Counted from the stretch's first letter, positions 12,701-25,289 are shown. The stretch: 64,000 bases of DNA from Capsicum annuum (GCF_002878395.1 NW_025881511.1:1-64000); one strand, 5' to 3'. Notes: generated from the letters alone by a model not told the origin. Numbers and translations are program-made.

Positions 12701-14819
12701 TGTAACGCCCCGAATTTGGTACCCATAATGCAACACGGTGCTTATAACCCCAAAGGACCATAAGCTAACCCATGACTGATATTTGTACCTAAACACTACA
12801 TAATCTACTATATAAATATGGAAACATGAACTAAAAGGCCTTAAGATTCAAAACTAAAACATAACTGATAAATCATAACATATGGATGGGGTATGAAATA
12901 CCCAAACACTAAAATAAATATCTGAACATGATAGTCTGAAAAGCCTCTAACTGACTGCACTGTCTAAATAAGGAGTTAATGGGACATGTCCCCAACTAAC
13001 TCTAACTACTTAAATAAATTAATTAATAAGATAATAAAGAAATAGTCATGTCCTCGAAGGATAAGGACTCACTGTTATCTCTGATTGCTGAGACTGGAAT
13101 GCTACTGATGCTCTGGAGCTTGTGCTTCTAAACCTATGGTATAAAACACCATAGCACAAATGTGTTAGTACTCTGAATGTACACGTATGCATGGAAGGTA
13201 GGCTGAATGCAAAGGGTTCACATGTATGAACTATACTAACTGACTAGACAACATGAACGTGAGAATACATACATGAATACATAATAACTATAACTGAGTT
13301 TGTGATAACATGATTACTGTATCTGAGTACTAATAACATGAGATACTAATAACCATATAACTAAAGTAACTGATACTGAGCAACTGTATCTGACAGTCTA
13401 TATTCTGATGGAACTAGTTGAGTTTTATACTGTTCTGAGTTGACTGTATCTGGTAGTCCTGATTCTTTCACTGAAACTGTGGGAAGTAGTTATCTAACCG
13501 ACATGCCCCTAATATGCCATTATGGCTGAGTTAGGGTCCAATCTGTAACCCTAATTAGAATGGTGTCAATATTGCACCACTGGTAAGGACAATCTATGAG
13601 TAATCCTCATATAACAGGTAACTCTAGTGAGAATGGTGGAAACCTTCACATAATAGGTTAAGCCACCTTATCTACCCTCATATAGCAGGATATGATGTCT
13701 CAACCTACGCTGGATACATAGTTATAAAATGTAAGGATTGCTTCTAAGAATCACACCCTCATATTACAGGTGAGTTCCCATCCTTGGGTTCACTCGGTGC
13801 TAATTCCTACTTCCATCTGAATAGACACTGAACATGGATTACTGAATAAAATTAACTGAGTTTTGTTGACTGAAGGAATAGTACTGAGATTACTGTATTA
13901 CTGAGATTTTTTGAATCACATGACTAACTAAATTCTATGAATCATGGCTTGACTGAGGATATCGTGAGAACATGACACCGAATCTAAGAACACAACTATA
14001 TTTTTTGGGTACAAGTACCCCCAGGACTCCATGAAAAGAAACTGACAAAGCATGACTGTCTTGGATACATGACTAACATAAAAAAATCCATAATTCATTG
14101 AGTAAGACATTTCATCAAATGTTTGACATGCATAAACTTGTACATGAATGGTAATTTCATATTATCATACTAGTATGATACTTTTCTTTTACATAGGCAT
14201 TAGTCAAACACATGGGGAGCATGCTTTGGTTATAAAATCATCAACACATCTAATAATCATGGATACATCAATCAACTTGCAATTTGAAGGGAGTTGATCA
14301 TGGTTATTATGAAAATCATCACATACTAGGGTCAATCATTGGAATATGAAATTTAAAACATGAATCAAAACCACACAACATCATGAACATGAATTTCAAT
14401 TCAATTTAAATCATGAACATTCATAAATACCCAAATCTTGGATTCTAAAAGAGATTCTTGAGCTTCATGGATGAAAGGGACCCATGAATCAACACATGAC
14501 ATACCTTGATTATGAGTTTTTTCTTGAAGTTCTTAGACTTGAAGAACTTGAATTTCTTAGTTTCTTGAAAAAATATTTGGATCTTGTTCTTGGGGATTAT
14601 CTTTGAGAGAAAACTCTAATTGATGTTGTGAATGAATACTGAACTTATGAGCCTTGGTATGATATAATTAGGGGTTAAACGGGTGGTAAAAGACCCAAAT
14701 ACCCTTTAAAATAACTTAAAATTTGCTGAATGAGACTTGTGACGGCTCGTGCGATGGCCCATCGCTGGCTCGATGGTACATAATTTCGACCGTCGTATGT
14801 GGACCAAAAAAAGACTCAC
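12701..14819 (-). repeat. 5' LTR of element B, truncated
   Basis: It starts tgtaacgccccgaatttgg at 12701 and follows the 3' LTR until cgtatgtggacc..gactcact near 14819, where similarity stops. About 380 bp, the U3 start in element sense, is missing, so the promoter end of the element is gone. It retains GGGACATGTCCCC near 12985. Confidence 0.85.
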
Positions 14820-15874
14820 TTCACCAATTCTTTAAGGGCTATGATTCCTTATTCTTGTGTGAACATTGGGTTGGTCTGAGAAACACGTTTTCCATATGCG
14901 GGACACATTTAGGTTTTGGTATAACTTTTGGACCAAAGCATAATAGTGCAATATGGGTATTATTAGACTCGTATTGATGAGTATATTATGGTTTTGATAG
15001 TATGATGGCATTTTAGGAATTGTGAATTAAAGACGGGCATGTGGTGCCTGATGAGTAATTTTATGGTTTGGCCTTGAGGTTGGCTCCTATCCATTTTCCT
15101 CCATAGATGATGTATGATATGTATTATGTGTGGATATTAATGTTAGGATTGATTATGATTAAGATAGCTTAGCCTTGATTATTGATGTCTTGGGATATTA
15201 GATAAGGGTTTTGGACCTGTAAGATAATATGTTTATAACTTTGTATACTTCTATTGTCTTCTCCCTAGTTTATATTGAATTGTAGCATGGATTTGATACA
15301 TTTCTAGATTAGGGATATGGTTTTAGTATTGGGAGCATGATTAGTATATTTGATCTTATTAGGCTAGTGTGGTATTCTTGGAATCATAATTTGGGTGGAA
15401 TTAACTTAAGTGCCCTTACATCTAGTTGAAGTTCCTATCTTAGGCTTGTATGTGGCTTACTTGACATCTAGAATTTAGACTAGATAGCTTAACCTAGTTT
15501 GGGCCATAGTGTACCTAATTAAAGAAATTGAGGTTTAGAAGTGGGATTGTCCGACCCACTTAGGCCTAGACTTAGACTTGTGTTAGTCATTGTGGAATTA
15601 ACAGCAGATGTTAGACATAGTTGAGACTAGTAAACTTTAATATAAGGTTACTTCATGACTTGGTATACTGTAATGATGTTCCTCAGATAGTGACTTATGA
15701 GTTATAACTATGTTGTTGGTCATAGAAATGATATGATAATGGGCCCATAGAGATGTCATTTCCCCTTAGACTTGATACCTGGCCCATAGGGATGCTATTA
15801 CTTCTTAGACTTGATATTTAGATCATAGAGATGTTATTTGTCTTATACATGGTGTTGGATCCTTAGAGATGATT
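14820..15874. other. Non-coding repetitive DNA (C, left part)
   Basis: A T/G-rich stretch without a supportable reading frame. Its end, from about 15720, shows imperfect repeats of a block with catagagatg followed by cttagacttgat, and these continue on the other side of the solo LTR. It is probably part of an old LTR or LTR-like repeat, but no ends are seen. Confidence 0.5.
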
Positions 15875-18800
15875 TGTAATACCCCGTACTTCCACCTTGC
15901 TTAAATTCGTCCCAAAAATGTCAAAGACTTGTTTCAAAGATGAATCTACTTTTATTCATGTGATATTTTTAAGATTTTCACTTTTTGTCAAGTGAGAAAT
16001 TCAATAAGCTTTCCATCGATACCAAAATTTTTTACGTAGGAAATTCAATAAGCTTTCCATCGATACTAAATTTGTCCAAATCCAACACCCGAGCAAAGAT
16101 TTGGAGTGTTTTTAGCGAGACAATGTATCACCTAAGCCATTAGCGCATCGCAGAGCAGGTTAAAATGGAAATCATCAAAATCTAGTGAGCCTCCATAATT
16201 ATGGTGCATCACGCTAGGGTTCAAATTTAGAATCATCCTTTTTCTAGTGTCTCAGCGCGATACCACCTTGTTGCAGTGAACTTTCAGGTCCCATCTAGTA
16301 TTGCAATGCGATTTCACTGCGTCGCGTCGTCAGCCCAATTCCTAATTTCCAAATTTTAGTGACATGGTGTGATAGCGCCAAATCGCGCCACCCTACAAAA
16401 TTAGGAAATTTTCTTAGAAATAAAATACGTGTTCAAGGGTTAAAAGGTCAATTTCTCAACCCTATATAAACCCAATAACATGTGATTCAGCCATATTTTA
16501 TCCAAAATATAGGTTTTCTCTCAAGTTTCTCTCAAGAACAAGCTAGGGTTTTCAATTGGAAATTCATATTCAAGACTCAAATTCAAGAATCTCTCCGTTA
16601 ATCTTCATAGAATCAAGAACTAAGGTATGTACAGTGTTCATTGATGGATTTCTTTCATCCATGAAGCCCAAGAATCAAGTTTTAGATCTTGTATAGTGAA
16701 TATTTTGTTAAGGGTTGATTATGTTCATGTGATTATGATTGTATGATTCCCAAGTTAGAATCTTTATGTGTTGTTCATGAACCTATGCTAGTATGTGGTC
16801 TGAAATATGTCAAATTGAGTTGAAATATGGAGCTTTGTTATGTTAATTTGATAGCCATGCCTATGCCCTAAGTCATGCATCCTAGGTTCTTGATAAAATG
16901 CTTAAGAGAATAGAAACTATGCATTATAGCTTAATTGTGACCCAAGTGATAAATGCATACTTTACCCTATGACCAAGAATGACTTCCATGATATGCATTA
17001 TGAATGGGTGAGGGAAGTCCATAAGATTAGGTTGATGAAAGTATGACATGTCTATATGCAATTCCATCCACGTACAATATTATGATAATCATGTGCTTTA
17101 TGAAATACCTAACTTATTGTATTACGAATTGTTGATATTGGTCATGTGTTCAAAAAGTGTCAAGTCTTATTAGTTTCATGCTATCGAGTCCTGGGGTTAC
17201 TTGTAACTGACAATCTAGCTGTGTGACTAGAGCCAGTGTCATGTTTTCACGATACTCTCGGTCAAGCCATGATCAGTAGAATTCAGTCAGTCATGTGACT
17301 CAGGAAAACTCAGTATCACTCCAATCTCATTTAGTAATCTTAGTAATCTCAGAAATCTAAGTAATCTCAATAGTACAGTAATTTTAGTGATCTCAGTACT
17401 CAGTAATCTCGGTAACCTCAGTATTCCCAAAAATCTCAGTAACTTCAGTAGCCTCAGTCGATGCTTAAATCTTAGAGCATTCCATTAGTCAATGAAACTC
17501 AGCGAACTCAGTTTAGCTCTGCTAAATAATACCATCAGTAATAGTTCAATTTAGTATAATCAATCTAGTGTCTATTCAGTTAGGAGTAGGATTCATCACT
17601 GAGTGAACCCAAGGATGGGGACTCACCTGTTATTTAGTAAAGGGTGTGATTCCTAGAAGCAATCCTTACATTCCAGAAATACATAGCCATCGTAAGTTGA
17701 GATGTACCCCTGTGTGTACGACTACTAATATATCTCATCTGGGGTTATTCCTATAGGAGGGTTGACGGAAGAGCTTCCCATCAGAGAGGGTTACCTCACA
17801 GCTTGTCTTTACCCATGGCATAGTACTGATACCCTTCCAGCTGGGATTATAGGTTAGACCCCACCAGTTCAATTTTAGGGCATATCGGTTAGATGATTAC
17901 CTCCCACAGTCTCAGTCTCAGATCTAGTCTCAGTAATAGAACTCAGTTTAGTTCTACAAAAATCCAGGACTGTTAGTACACTCAAATTAGTATAGTTTAG
18001 AACTTAGCTAGTTCTATCAGTATCAGGAATGTTAGATATAGTCACTCATGTTATCAGTATTCAGAATTTTTAATCATGTTATCACGAACCCAGTTAATAG
18101 TATATTAATTTATACGAAACTCATGTTATCAGTATTTAGTTTCAGGACTGTTAGATACAGTCAATCAGACCAGTTCTTCATAATCAGAACAATCAGAAAT
18201 AGTCATTCCTTTATCAGTAATATGATATCAATTCCTTATTACTCAGTAGACTCTGTCATTCAGCATCCCAGTATCAGTACTTAGATATTAGTAAATCCGC
18301 ATTATCAAAATTCATGAGTCAGTGTTATCACGACCTTAGTTATAGCTATGTATTCATGCATGTATTCTCATGTTCATGTTATGCAGTCAGTTATTATTGT
18401 TCATGTCTATGAACCCTTGTATTTAGCCTACCTCACTTGCATACCAGTACATTCAACGTACTGATGCATTTGTGCTATGGTGCTTTATACCATAGGTCTA
18501 GAAGCACGAGCACTCGAGCATCCTTAGTAGATCAGACTTTCAGCAGCCAGACTAGTAGTGAGTCCTCATTATTCAAGGATAACATAATTATTTTATTGCT
18601 TTATTATTTCAGTTGTTCGGAGTTAGTTGGGGACATGTCCCATCAACTCTATAGTTTTCAGATAGTTTAGAGGCTTTTAGACTACAGCATGTTTTCAGAC
18701 AGTTTATTTCAATTTTGGGGTATTTTTATACCCCATTTTAGACATTGTTCTATATTTAGTATTAGTTTAGTTTTGAACCTTATGGCCTTACAAATAATAT

Positions 18801-18922
18801 TTTGTATATTTATAATATATTATTCAGTGCTCAGTTACAGGTATCAGTCATGGGTTAGCTTATGGTTCTTTGGGGTCATAAGCACCATATGGCATTTCGA
18901 GTACCAGATTCGGGGCGTTACA
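15875..18922 (+). mobile_element. Solo LTR, family 1, with perfect 5-bp TSD
   Basis: It begins TGTAATACCCCGTACTTCC at 15875 and ends CGGGGCGTTACA at 18922, 3048 bp, flanked by tgatt at 15870-15874 and tgatt at 18923-18927. No PBS or PPT is next to it, so internal DNA has been lost by LTR-LTR recombination. Inside are a TATA box (16463), a dense run of degenerate agtaatctc repeats at 17330-17460, GACTGT-type palindromes near 18018 and 18143, and ggggacatgtccc near 18629. Being flanked by an exact TSD, it is one of the cleanest insertions here. Confidence 0.95.
16463..16470 (+). promoter_or_regulatory. TATA box of the solo LTR
   Basis: tatataaa preceded by caaccc and followed by cccaataac. The same block recurs at the same place in both LTRs of element D, consistent with a shared U3 promoter. 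Confidence 0.7.
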
Positions 18923-19350
18923 TGATTTTTCTCTTAGATGCAATGTTGCGCCTATAGAGTTGCTATCTTCTTTTAGATATGATAGTTAGCCTAGAGAGGT
19001 GATACTCCTCACCGTTATGATGAATGCCCTTTATATATGAAATAACTTATAGTCGTGTCATGCTTAATGATATTATGCCTCCTATATTAGAGATGGTTAT
19101 ATGCTTATAGATATTAAACCTCATATATGCGAGATGCCTTATAGATGTGAGATGATTATAGATATGCTATGACTTATAAATATGATTACATAGATGAGTT
19201 CCGGATATATTTATAGGCCGAAAGCTGTGATGATAATATTGTAATTATTTTGAACATATTATTGCATCGAGGGCCAATAGATGATATTGATTGGAAATTT
19301 GGGAAATGCTTATCCTTGTAGAGGATTAGGTTACAGTCAATGAATATATA

Positions 19351-19379
19351 TGTGTGTGTGTGTACGTGTGTGTGTGCGT
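19351..19379. repeat. GT/TG microsatellite
   Basis: Two runs of TG interrupted by tac, about 29 bp. Confidence 0.9.
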
Positions 19380-20254
19380 ATAATTATCTCTCTAGTATGG
19401 GATAGAGGAAGTTGTGGTATGAAGCTTATGATTTTATTAATTAAATACTGGTGATGGCATGCTTAGATTCGATAAATCCATGATTATTATATCAGTTATT
19501 GATATGATTATAGCTTAAATGTGATCTTATGATTGTTCTTCCTTATATTATGGTATAAGCTTCGTGGTAACTAGTTATGTATTAGGTGACTATAGTATTT
19601 GATGCCTAGAATTCTAAATAAGCTAGTTAATGAGTCTTGCTTAGTAATATGGTAGCTAATGACTAGGGTTGATACATGGCTATAAAGATGGGTTATTGAT
19701 GGTAATGATATGTGGCTATTGATAACAAGTTATAATGTCGATTATTTGTTAAGTGGGTATAATATGGTTAACATTTCTAGGTGATAAGGTACGCTAGTGA
19801 TAATGATGCCTAGTTAATAATGATGCCTAGTTACTGATACCAACTAGCTAATAACGAGGACTAGTTAATAATGAGGATTAGTTGGTAAATGATTATTGGA
19901 TATTGATTGTTGTTAGTTAATAAAGGATGTTTAGTTGATAAATTATGAATAGTAAATAGATGACGATTATGGTTTAATGGTGAACCTTGACTAGACGTTA
20001 GGTTTGGCTAGTTATTGATTAATGGTTAGTTGTTATTCCACGATTAATAATTATATGAAGAATCGATTAGATTAATAACTAGAGATCATGTGATGACTAG
20101 TGAACTAGCGGTATAATAATGAGTCTTGGCTAGTTAATAATGAGCAGATAGAATATAATGATAAGATAGTTATCTTTGCGATGTTATGATTATGGTTACG
20201 AGTACATTGGCTTGAGTTTGTGCACCTATTATAAACCTATATTTATGCATTGAT

Positions 20255-20565
20255 GACTATGATGATATATTCATACCCGGCAAGGCCAGAGGATACTATG
20301 ATGATACATTGACACCCGGCATGGCCGGAGGATACTATGATGGTATATTGATACCCGGTAAGGCCGGATGATTCTATGTTGATATGTTGATAATCAACAA
20401 GGCCGGAGAATACTATGATGATATATTGTTACCCGGTAAGGCTGGATGATTCAATGATGATATGTTGATACCTGATAAGGCCGGAGAATACTATGATGAT
20501 ATATTGATACCCGACAAGGACGGAGGATACTATGAGGATATATTGATACCCAACAAGGCTAGAGG
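20255..20565 (+). repeat. 39-bp tandem array, about 8 units
   Basis: The unit reads roughly actatgatgatatattgat then acccggcaaggccggaggat. Eight diverged copies lie head to tail, with the palindromic core ccgg..ccgg in most. There are no spacers, so it is a minisatellite and not a CRISPR. Confidence 0.9.
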
Positions 20566-21108
20566 TTGACTACGGTCATGATGGTCCTGATAAGACAGTT
20601 ATGATGAGTTGTGATAGTGATTGTATACTTTACATTTATTCCTGCATATGCATCGCCTATCACCAGTATGCACCTATGTCTATTAGCCAGTATAGGATAA
20701 TTGCATAGATATGGTTGAAAAATATTCCTTTTGATGTTTCATATTAATTGAACCTTCCAAGCCTAGGGTAGTGGGGGTACGCATAGGCTCGGCTAGGTAT
20801 TTGGTTCACGAAGTAGTCGGTTATTCAAGTTGTTATTGATATTGTTGTTATCATTGTTATGATCATTATAATGGCTAGCTTATGACAGATTGGTCTTTGA
20901 TCCAGTATCGGGATTCGAGGTATGTCTTTGGCCTCTCCTATCTTAGGATTGCATTACTATGCATGATTGTTTCATGTCTAGCCATGTGGATTAGAAACCC
21001 TGAGTATGATAGTATTTAAATCCCGATTCTATTATAATAAGGTCTTAAAATAAAAAATGATGACATAGGTTATGCTTTGATATGACCTTGTGTTTATATG
21101 TATATATA

Positions 21109-21109
<1 letters not shown>

Positions 21110-21149
<40 letters not shown>
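21110..21149. repeat. TA microsatellite
   Basis: About 20 consecutive TA dinucleotides, preceded by shorter tatata runs. Confidence 0.95.
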
Positions 21150-21152
<3 letters not shown>

Positions 21153-21919
21153 GCTATATGAAGCTATGATACTACCATATATCTCTTCTTTCATTGTTCA
21201 TGTTGTATATTCATTTCTTCGCCATGTGTATTACTATATATATTTTTCTTTCGCTTTTTATTCATATATTGACCTGGAATATATGGTATAGAATTTATGT
21301 ATATTGAAAGTAGCTAGAATAGGATAAATCACCCTGATGCTTGCTTAGTTTTATTATGTTAGACTCTTGGACATGAACAGGATAGTTGTACCTTATTATC
21401 TTATTGACTTGTCATATAATTTCTGGACTCTTGGGTGTAGTTTCCATTTTATTTATATGTTGTATATATTTGATCTATCTTTGGAGCTCAGTTGGCTATA
21501 GCCTACTAAATACCATTCTTTTGGTACTCATACTACACTTCTGCAACCTGCAGATCATAGTACGGGTTATCTCTGGTAATGTGTCCATCGTGCAGAGCAG
21601 ACTTGGTTTAGAGACTTAGAGTGAGCTTCTGACGTTCAGAGCATTACTTATCTCTCTTATGTATTATACTAGTCTCTAAGTTGCATTCGGATATAAGTTG
21701 TATCATTGTATTTTTCTTAATATTTTACTTTTGTACTCTTTTATATTAGAAGCACTTATACTGATACCACCAGATTTTGAGATTCTTCTATGTACGGATC
21801 TTTATTTCATATATTCTGCATTCTTTTCCTTATATTATTGAGTAGTCGATTTCTAGTTATTTCGGACTACGGGCTGGCTTGCCTAGTGGTGGATTTTGGT
21901 AGGCACCATCATGACCTGA

Positions 21920-22350
21920 GAAGTTGGGTCGTGACGCTCACGAGTTGCATTATACTATTCTCCTGGTTCGATAAAAATGTATCATGATCTTAAGAAGATT
22001 TATTGGTGGAATAATATAAAGCGGGATGTGGAAAATTTTGTTGCTAAGTGCATGGTATGTCAGCAAGTGAAGGTGGAGCACTTGAGGCCCAGTGGGTTGA
22101 CTCAAGAAATTGAGTTGCCGGCGTGGAATAGGAGATGATTAATATGGATTTTGTTACCGTTCTTCTACGGTCTCGCCAATAATTTGATGCGATTTGGGTC
22201 ATCTTGGATAGGATGACTAAGTCTATTCACTTCTTAATAGTGAGGACTAATTTCTCTCCAGAGTATTATGCCAAGTTGTTCATAGGAGATTGTAAAGTTG
22301 CATGGTACTCCAGTTTCCATCTTATCTGATCGGGGTATTCAGTTCTCATT
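21920..22350 (+). pseudogene. Integrase fragment of a Ty3/Gypsy element
   Basis: From about 21965 the plus strand reads SPGSIKMYHDLKKIYWW then CMVCQQVKVEHLRPSGL, the HHCC zinc-binding module with both cysteines at 22049-22060. It continues into the catalytic core (NMDFVT with the first Asp, then LDRMTKSIHFLIV), with stops. It ends at the expected SDRG(I)QFSS block near 22340-22350, where homology stops abruptly and unrelated minus-strand element DNA begins. RT and RNase H are absent upstream. It is a fragment of a Tekay/Del-type pol. Confidence 0.8.
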
Positions 22351-22765
22351 ATAAACATGAGCCTAAGAGTCTCAAAAATGGCAATTCACTCAATCAACAT
22401 GCTTTTACAAACAAAGCCACTTGCATCATGTAATCAAAAATAGCACCAACAAGAATATCTCACACAAAAAATTTTAAATTGAGCTAAAATTTGGGAATTT
22501 TCCCACCCTACACTTAAACATCTACTTTGTCCCAAAAGTGAATTTTCAAGGTAAGAGATAGAAATACTCCCTGAGGCCTCTAGGCCTAGATAGTTGCATC
22601 TTTTTGCATAAAAGAGGTCCATCAAACCCCACACTCAGTCTTTTACATGCTTCTTAGCTCAAGTTTATGGTACTCAGACTTTCCATTAACCTGTGACTCA
22701 ACCAAAAACAAAAACTACGTGAAATAAAACTAAAAACTGAAAATAAAACATACCTAATTAACTTA
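22351..22765 (-). other. Non-coding 3' tail of element I
   Basis: No reading frame is supportable. Short C/A-rich blocks resemble the much longer tail of element G. The 3' LTR is missing. Confidence 0.5.
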
Positions 22766-22786
22766 GGTTGCCTCCCAAGTAGTGCC
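22766..22786 (-). other. Box shared by elements I and G
   Basis: ggttgcctcccaag followed by tagtgcc here; element G has the same box with two differences at 33149-33169, at the same place just past the ORF. In the minus sense it could encode a short Leu-Gly-Arg-Gln-Pro type end. Confidence 0.7.
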
Positions 22787-22787
22787 T

Positions 22788-23079
22788 AATTTAATTTTGT
22801 GGCACGACCCAAATCAACTTAACGATATTCCTTCACCCTTTTACTCGCTTTTGAGATTCATTTTTTCATTCGTTTTAGACCTCTTGAGTTTGCACTCTCA
22901 AAGTCAATATCTTTTTCAAATTCAACCTTCATCATGTTGGGAAACAGTGAATTCAACTTGGCCCGCTCAATCAGGTAACCCGAAGAGGTCTTTGGTGGAT
23001 TAACCACCCCACACTTATCCCCTTCAATCATATTAATCACACACAAATCTTTAATTTGGGATTTTATGATGTTTTGTAA
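22788..23079 (-). pseudogene. Element I ORF downstream of protease
   Basis: An open stretch (22858-23046) reads on from the protease region with VINMIEGDKCGVVNPPK and LNSLFPNMMKVEFEKDIDFESANS, acidic and of no known domain. In Athila/Tat polyproteins this position links protease and RT. Here no RT follows. Confidence 0.5.
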
Positions 23080-23560
23080 ACATCAAATACCACCTCTTTA
23101 TTATCTACTCTTATTTTGAGCGTTCCTTCTCTAACAACTATCAAGGCCCCTCCTGTTGCTAAGAATGGACGCCCCAAGATGATTGGTACCTATTCATCTG
23201 CCTTAAAATCAAGAACAATAAAGTCATCAGGTATAATGAATTCACCAACCTTTATGAGGACATCCTCAATTATTCCATCCGAATGTGTAAATGTCCCATC
23301 TTCCAGCTACAACACCATGATAGGGGCATTAAATTTATGCTTTCCCCTAAGTCACTTAGTGTATGGACCATTTTACCCCCAATTTGAATAGGGATAGCAA
23401 ACTTCCCCTAATATTTCAATTTCTTAGAGATTTTTTGTGTTATCATAGCACTACACTCTTCAGAGAGTGTTGTAGCTCCCACATCCTGTAGTTTCACCTT
23501 TTTTGCTACCATATCCCTTAAGTACTTTGCATAATGGTCATACTCTGGAAAACATCTAAA
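23080..23560 (-). pseudogene. Element I aspartic protease (Athila/Tat type)
   Basis: The minus strand gives LQDVGATTLSEECSAMITQ, then LSDLGESINLMPLS, the Athila/Tat protease active site (usually DLGAS; Ala is Glu here, the Asp is kept), followed by GIIEDVLIKVGEF and VPIILGRPFLATGGA, the conserved flap and C-terminal ILGRPFL. One stop breaks KYxGKF and another precedes VPIIL. It would process the Gag polyprotein. Confidence 0.8.
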
Positions 23561-25180
23561 AGAGGTAAATTAATATAAAGCTCTCTTAATGTGTCAAAGA
23601 ACTTTTGAACATTGCATCCTCCTTTGCTTTTATCTACCATTGAGGGAAGGGTAGTGGCAGTGTCTTCTTCACTTTTGGTTCAACAACTTTTAGTTTCAAG
23701 TACTCAGACTTTCTTGAATTTTCAGCAACTTCTTCAGTAACCTTTTTGGTCACAACCTCAACATCCACCTCCATTGTTGCCTTTGGAGGTCATCCTTAAA
23801 GCTCTTTACCACTTCTTAAGGTGATTGCCATAACCTATTTTGGAGTTTCTGTGTCAGCTGGCAAACCTCCTCGTGGTCTAGTTTTTATTGTCTATGATAA
23901 TTGGCCCACTTGCAACTCTAAACTTCTTGTGGCCGTTTGCTGATTCTGTAATTTTGCCTTTTGACTTTTCATATCCTCAAACAATTGTGCTTGATCAGTT
24001 AAGAGTTATTTCAACATTTCTTCTATATTTCTCATTGATTGATTTGATTGGGTCTATGGCTATGGAATTTATTGTTGCTATGAATTCCAAGGCTCAGTCT
24101 GCCACTTCATGTTGTAGGCATTACCATAATTTAGCCTTTAAGAATTACCTACATACATCACAGACTTTGGATTTGAAGCACACATGGCCGCTGCATAACC
24201 ACTATTTCTACATACCTCACAATAACCTACAGTTTATTGGGCGGCATTGACTGTGGCTGCAGGTTGTGCTGCTCCCAACTTCTTGTTGTTGAATGATGTG
24301 TTGACCAAATTTTGTAAGGAAGAAACTTGTGTTGATAGGTTTGTGGATTGATCCCGCTCTAATACACCCATAATTCTTTTTGTGGCACTTCCAGAATCTG
24401 AATTCCACTCTGGATTTCCTTGTTCTATGCATTTTAGTAATGTGTATAGCTCATCATAAGTCAGTTCCAGTGCTTGAACACCTACGGCTGAATCTAGCAA
24501 AATCTTCATATTGTGACCAAAAGCTTCAACAAAAGTATGAGCAAGTACCTCATTAGACTATTGGTGGTATGGAAAATCTCAAATAAGGGCCTTGAAGCAT
24601 TCCCAAACATGATAGAGGTTTTTATCAAGCTTCTATTTGAAGCTCACTATCTCACTGCAAAGTCTCTCAGTCTTGCCTGATGGAAATAATCTGATGAGGA
24701 ACTTTTTGGCTAAGTCATCCCTTGATGTAATTGAATTGGTCGGCTCCGCATTCAACCACCTTTTAGCTTCCCTCAAAAATGAATGGGGAAATAGTTTTAG
24801 CTTCACATAATCTGGATTCACCCCAGTTAGAGTGAATGTATCAGTAAGCTCAATGAAGGTCTATAAGTGGACTTGTAGATCCTCTTGTGAAAGCCCTGCA
24901 AACTGTCCACTGCTAATAAGAAGCTGCACCATATTTTGTTTTAACTCAAAATTCCCCCAGCTGTCGATCTTTGAATTGGGGAAGTCAAGTTCATCGGAAG
25001 TGGGATTGCCACTTCCCTAACTGTCCTTTGGGATGGTTGTTCTTCAGTCATTGGAGTAGTATTCTCTTGGTCTTCTAGGATTTAAGGAATTCTGGGGAAA
25101 AGGATTACATCTCTCCTGTATTAGTGAAAGTCTTGCTTGAGTTCAGAGTTTGGTTCTACCAACTCCCGGTCCATTGTCAT
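23561..25180 (-). pseudogene. Element I gag (Athila/Tat type)
   Basis: Starts at ATG 25180 (MTMDRELVEPNSELKQ). The capsid signature VKLKLFPHSFLREAKRWL, then DDLAKKFLIRLFPSGKT, lies in the open stretch 24633-24821 and is typical of Athila/Tat gag. It continues ALELTYDELYTLLKC near 24420-24460 and a Cys/His knuckle YCEVCRNSGYAAAMCASNP around 24170-24230, which keeps two CxxC-like cysteines. Stops occur in the N-terminus and between the segments. Gag packages element RNA. Confidence 0.8.
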
Positions 25181-25289
25181 CTTCTCAACCTAAAAACCTG
25201 TTTCCTGCAATAACAAAACCAAGACCAAGCATAAAATCACCAAATAAATCTAAACGTAAAACTAAAATAAATAATTACCAAAATACAAG

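Larger units (their letters stand above)
5085..14819 (-). mobile_element. Ty3/Gypsy chromodomain retrotransposon B (Tekay/Del-like)
   Basis: The element reads right to left: truncated 5' LTR (12701-14819), initiator-Met PBS (12684-12696), gag, protease, RT, RNase H, integrase, chromodomain, PPT (7584-7599), 3' LTR (5085-7583). This domain order (integrase after RT) defines Ty3/Gypsy, and the C-terminal chromodomain together with the iMet PBS and long LTRs fits the Tekay/Del chromoviruses. It is the most complete element in the window. Many stops and frameshifts disable it. The 5' LTR breaks at about 14819, so the second target-site copy is missing and the insertion site cannot be confirmed. 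Confidence 0.9.
15720..19020 (+). repeat. Imperfect repeats of about 40-55 bp, split by the solo LTR
   Basis: Blocks combining ccatagagatg (or cctagagagg) with cttagacttgat recur at 15728-15874 and again at 18923-19020. The two halves join smoothly when the solo LTR and one TSD copy are set aside. Spacing is irregular, so the unit length is approximate. Confidence 0.55.
18923..21900. other. Non-coding repetitive DNA (C, right part)
   Basis: No gene seen. It contains degenerate ctagttaataatgagg repeats of about 18 bp (about 19600-20160), a GT microsatellite, a 39-bp tandem array and a TA microsatellite. It leads directly into an integrase fragment, so it may be LTR or untranslated DNA of an old chromovirus. 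Confidence 0.5.

Noticed and set aside
20255..20565. Regular repeats that could suggest a CRISPR array
   Set aside because: Units are directly head to tail with no unique spacers, and the DNA is plant.
21900..21945. gggtcgtgacg as the end of an LTR before the integrase fragment
   Set aside because: No PBS follows, and integrase homology begins in the same place.
22858..23046. Host gene candidate between protease and the shared box of element I
   Set aside because: It is in line with the gag-protease frame and at the usual linker position of Athila/Tat polyproteins.
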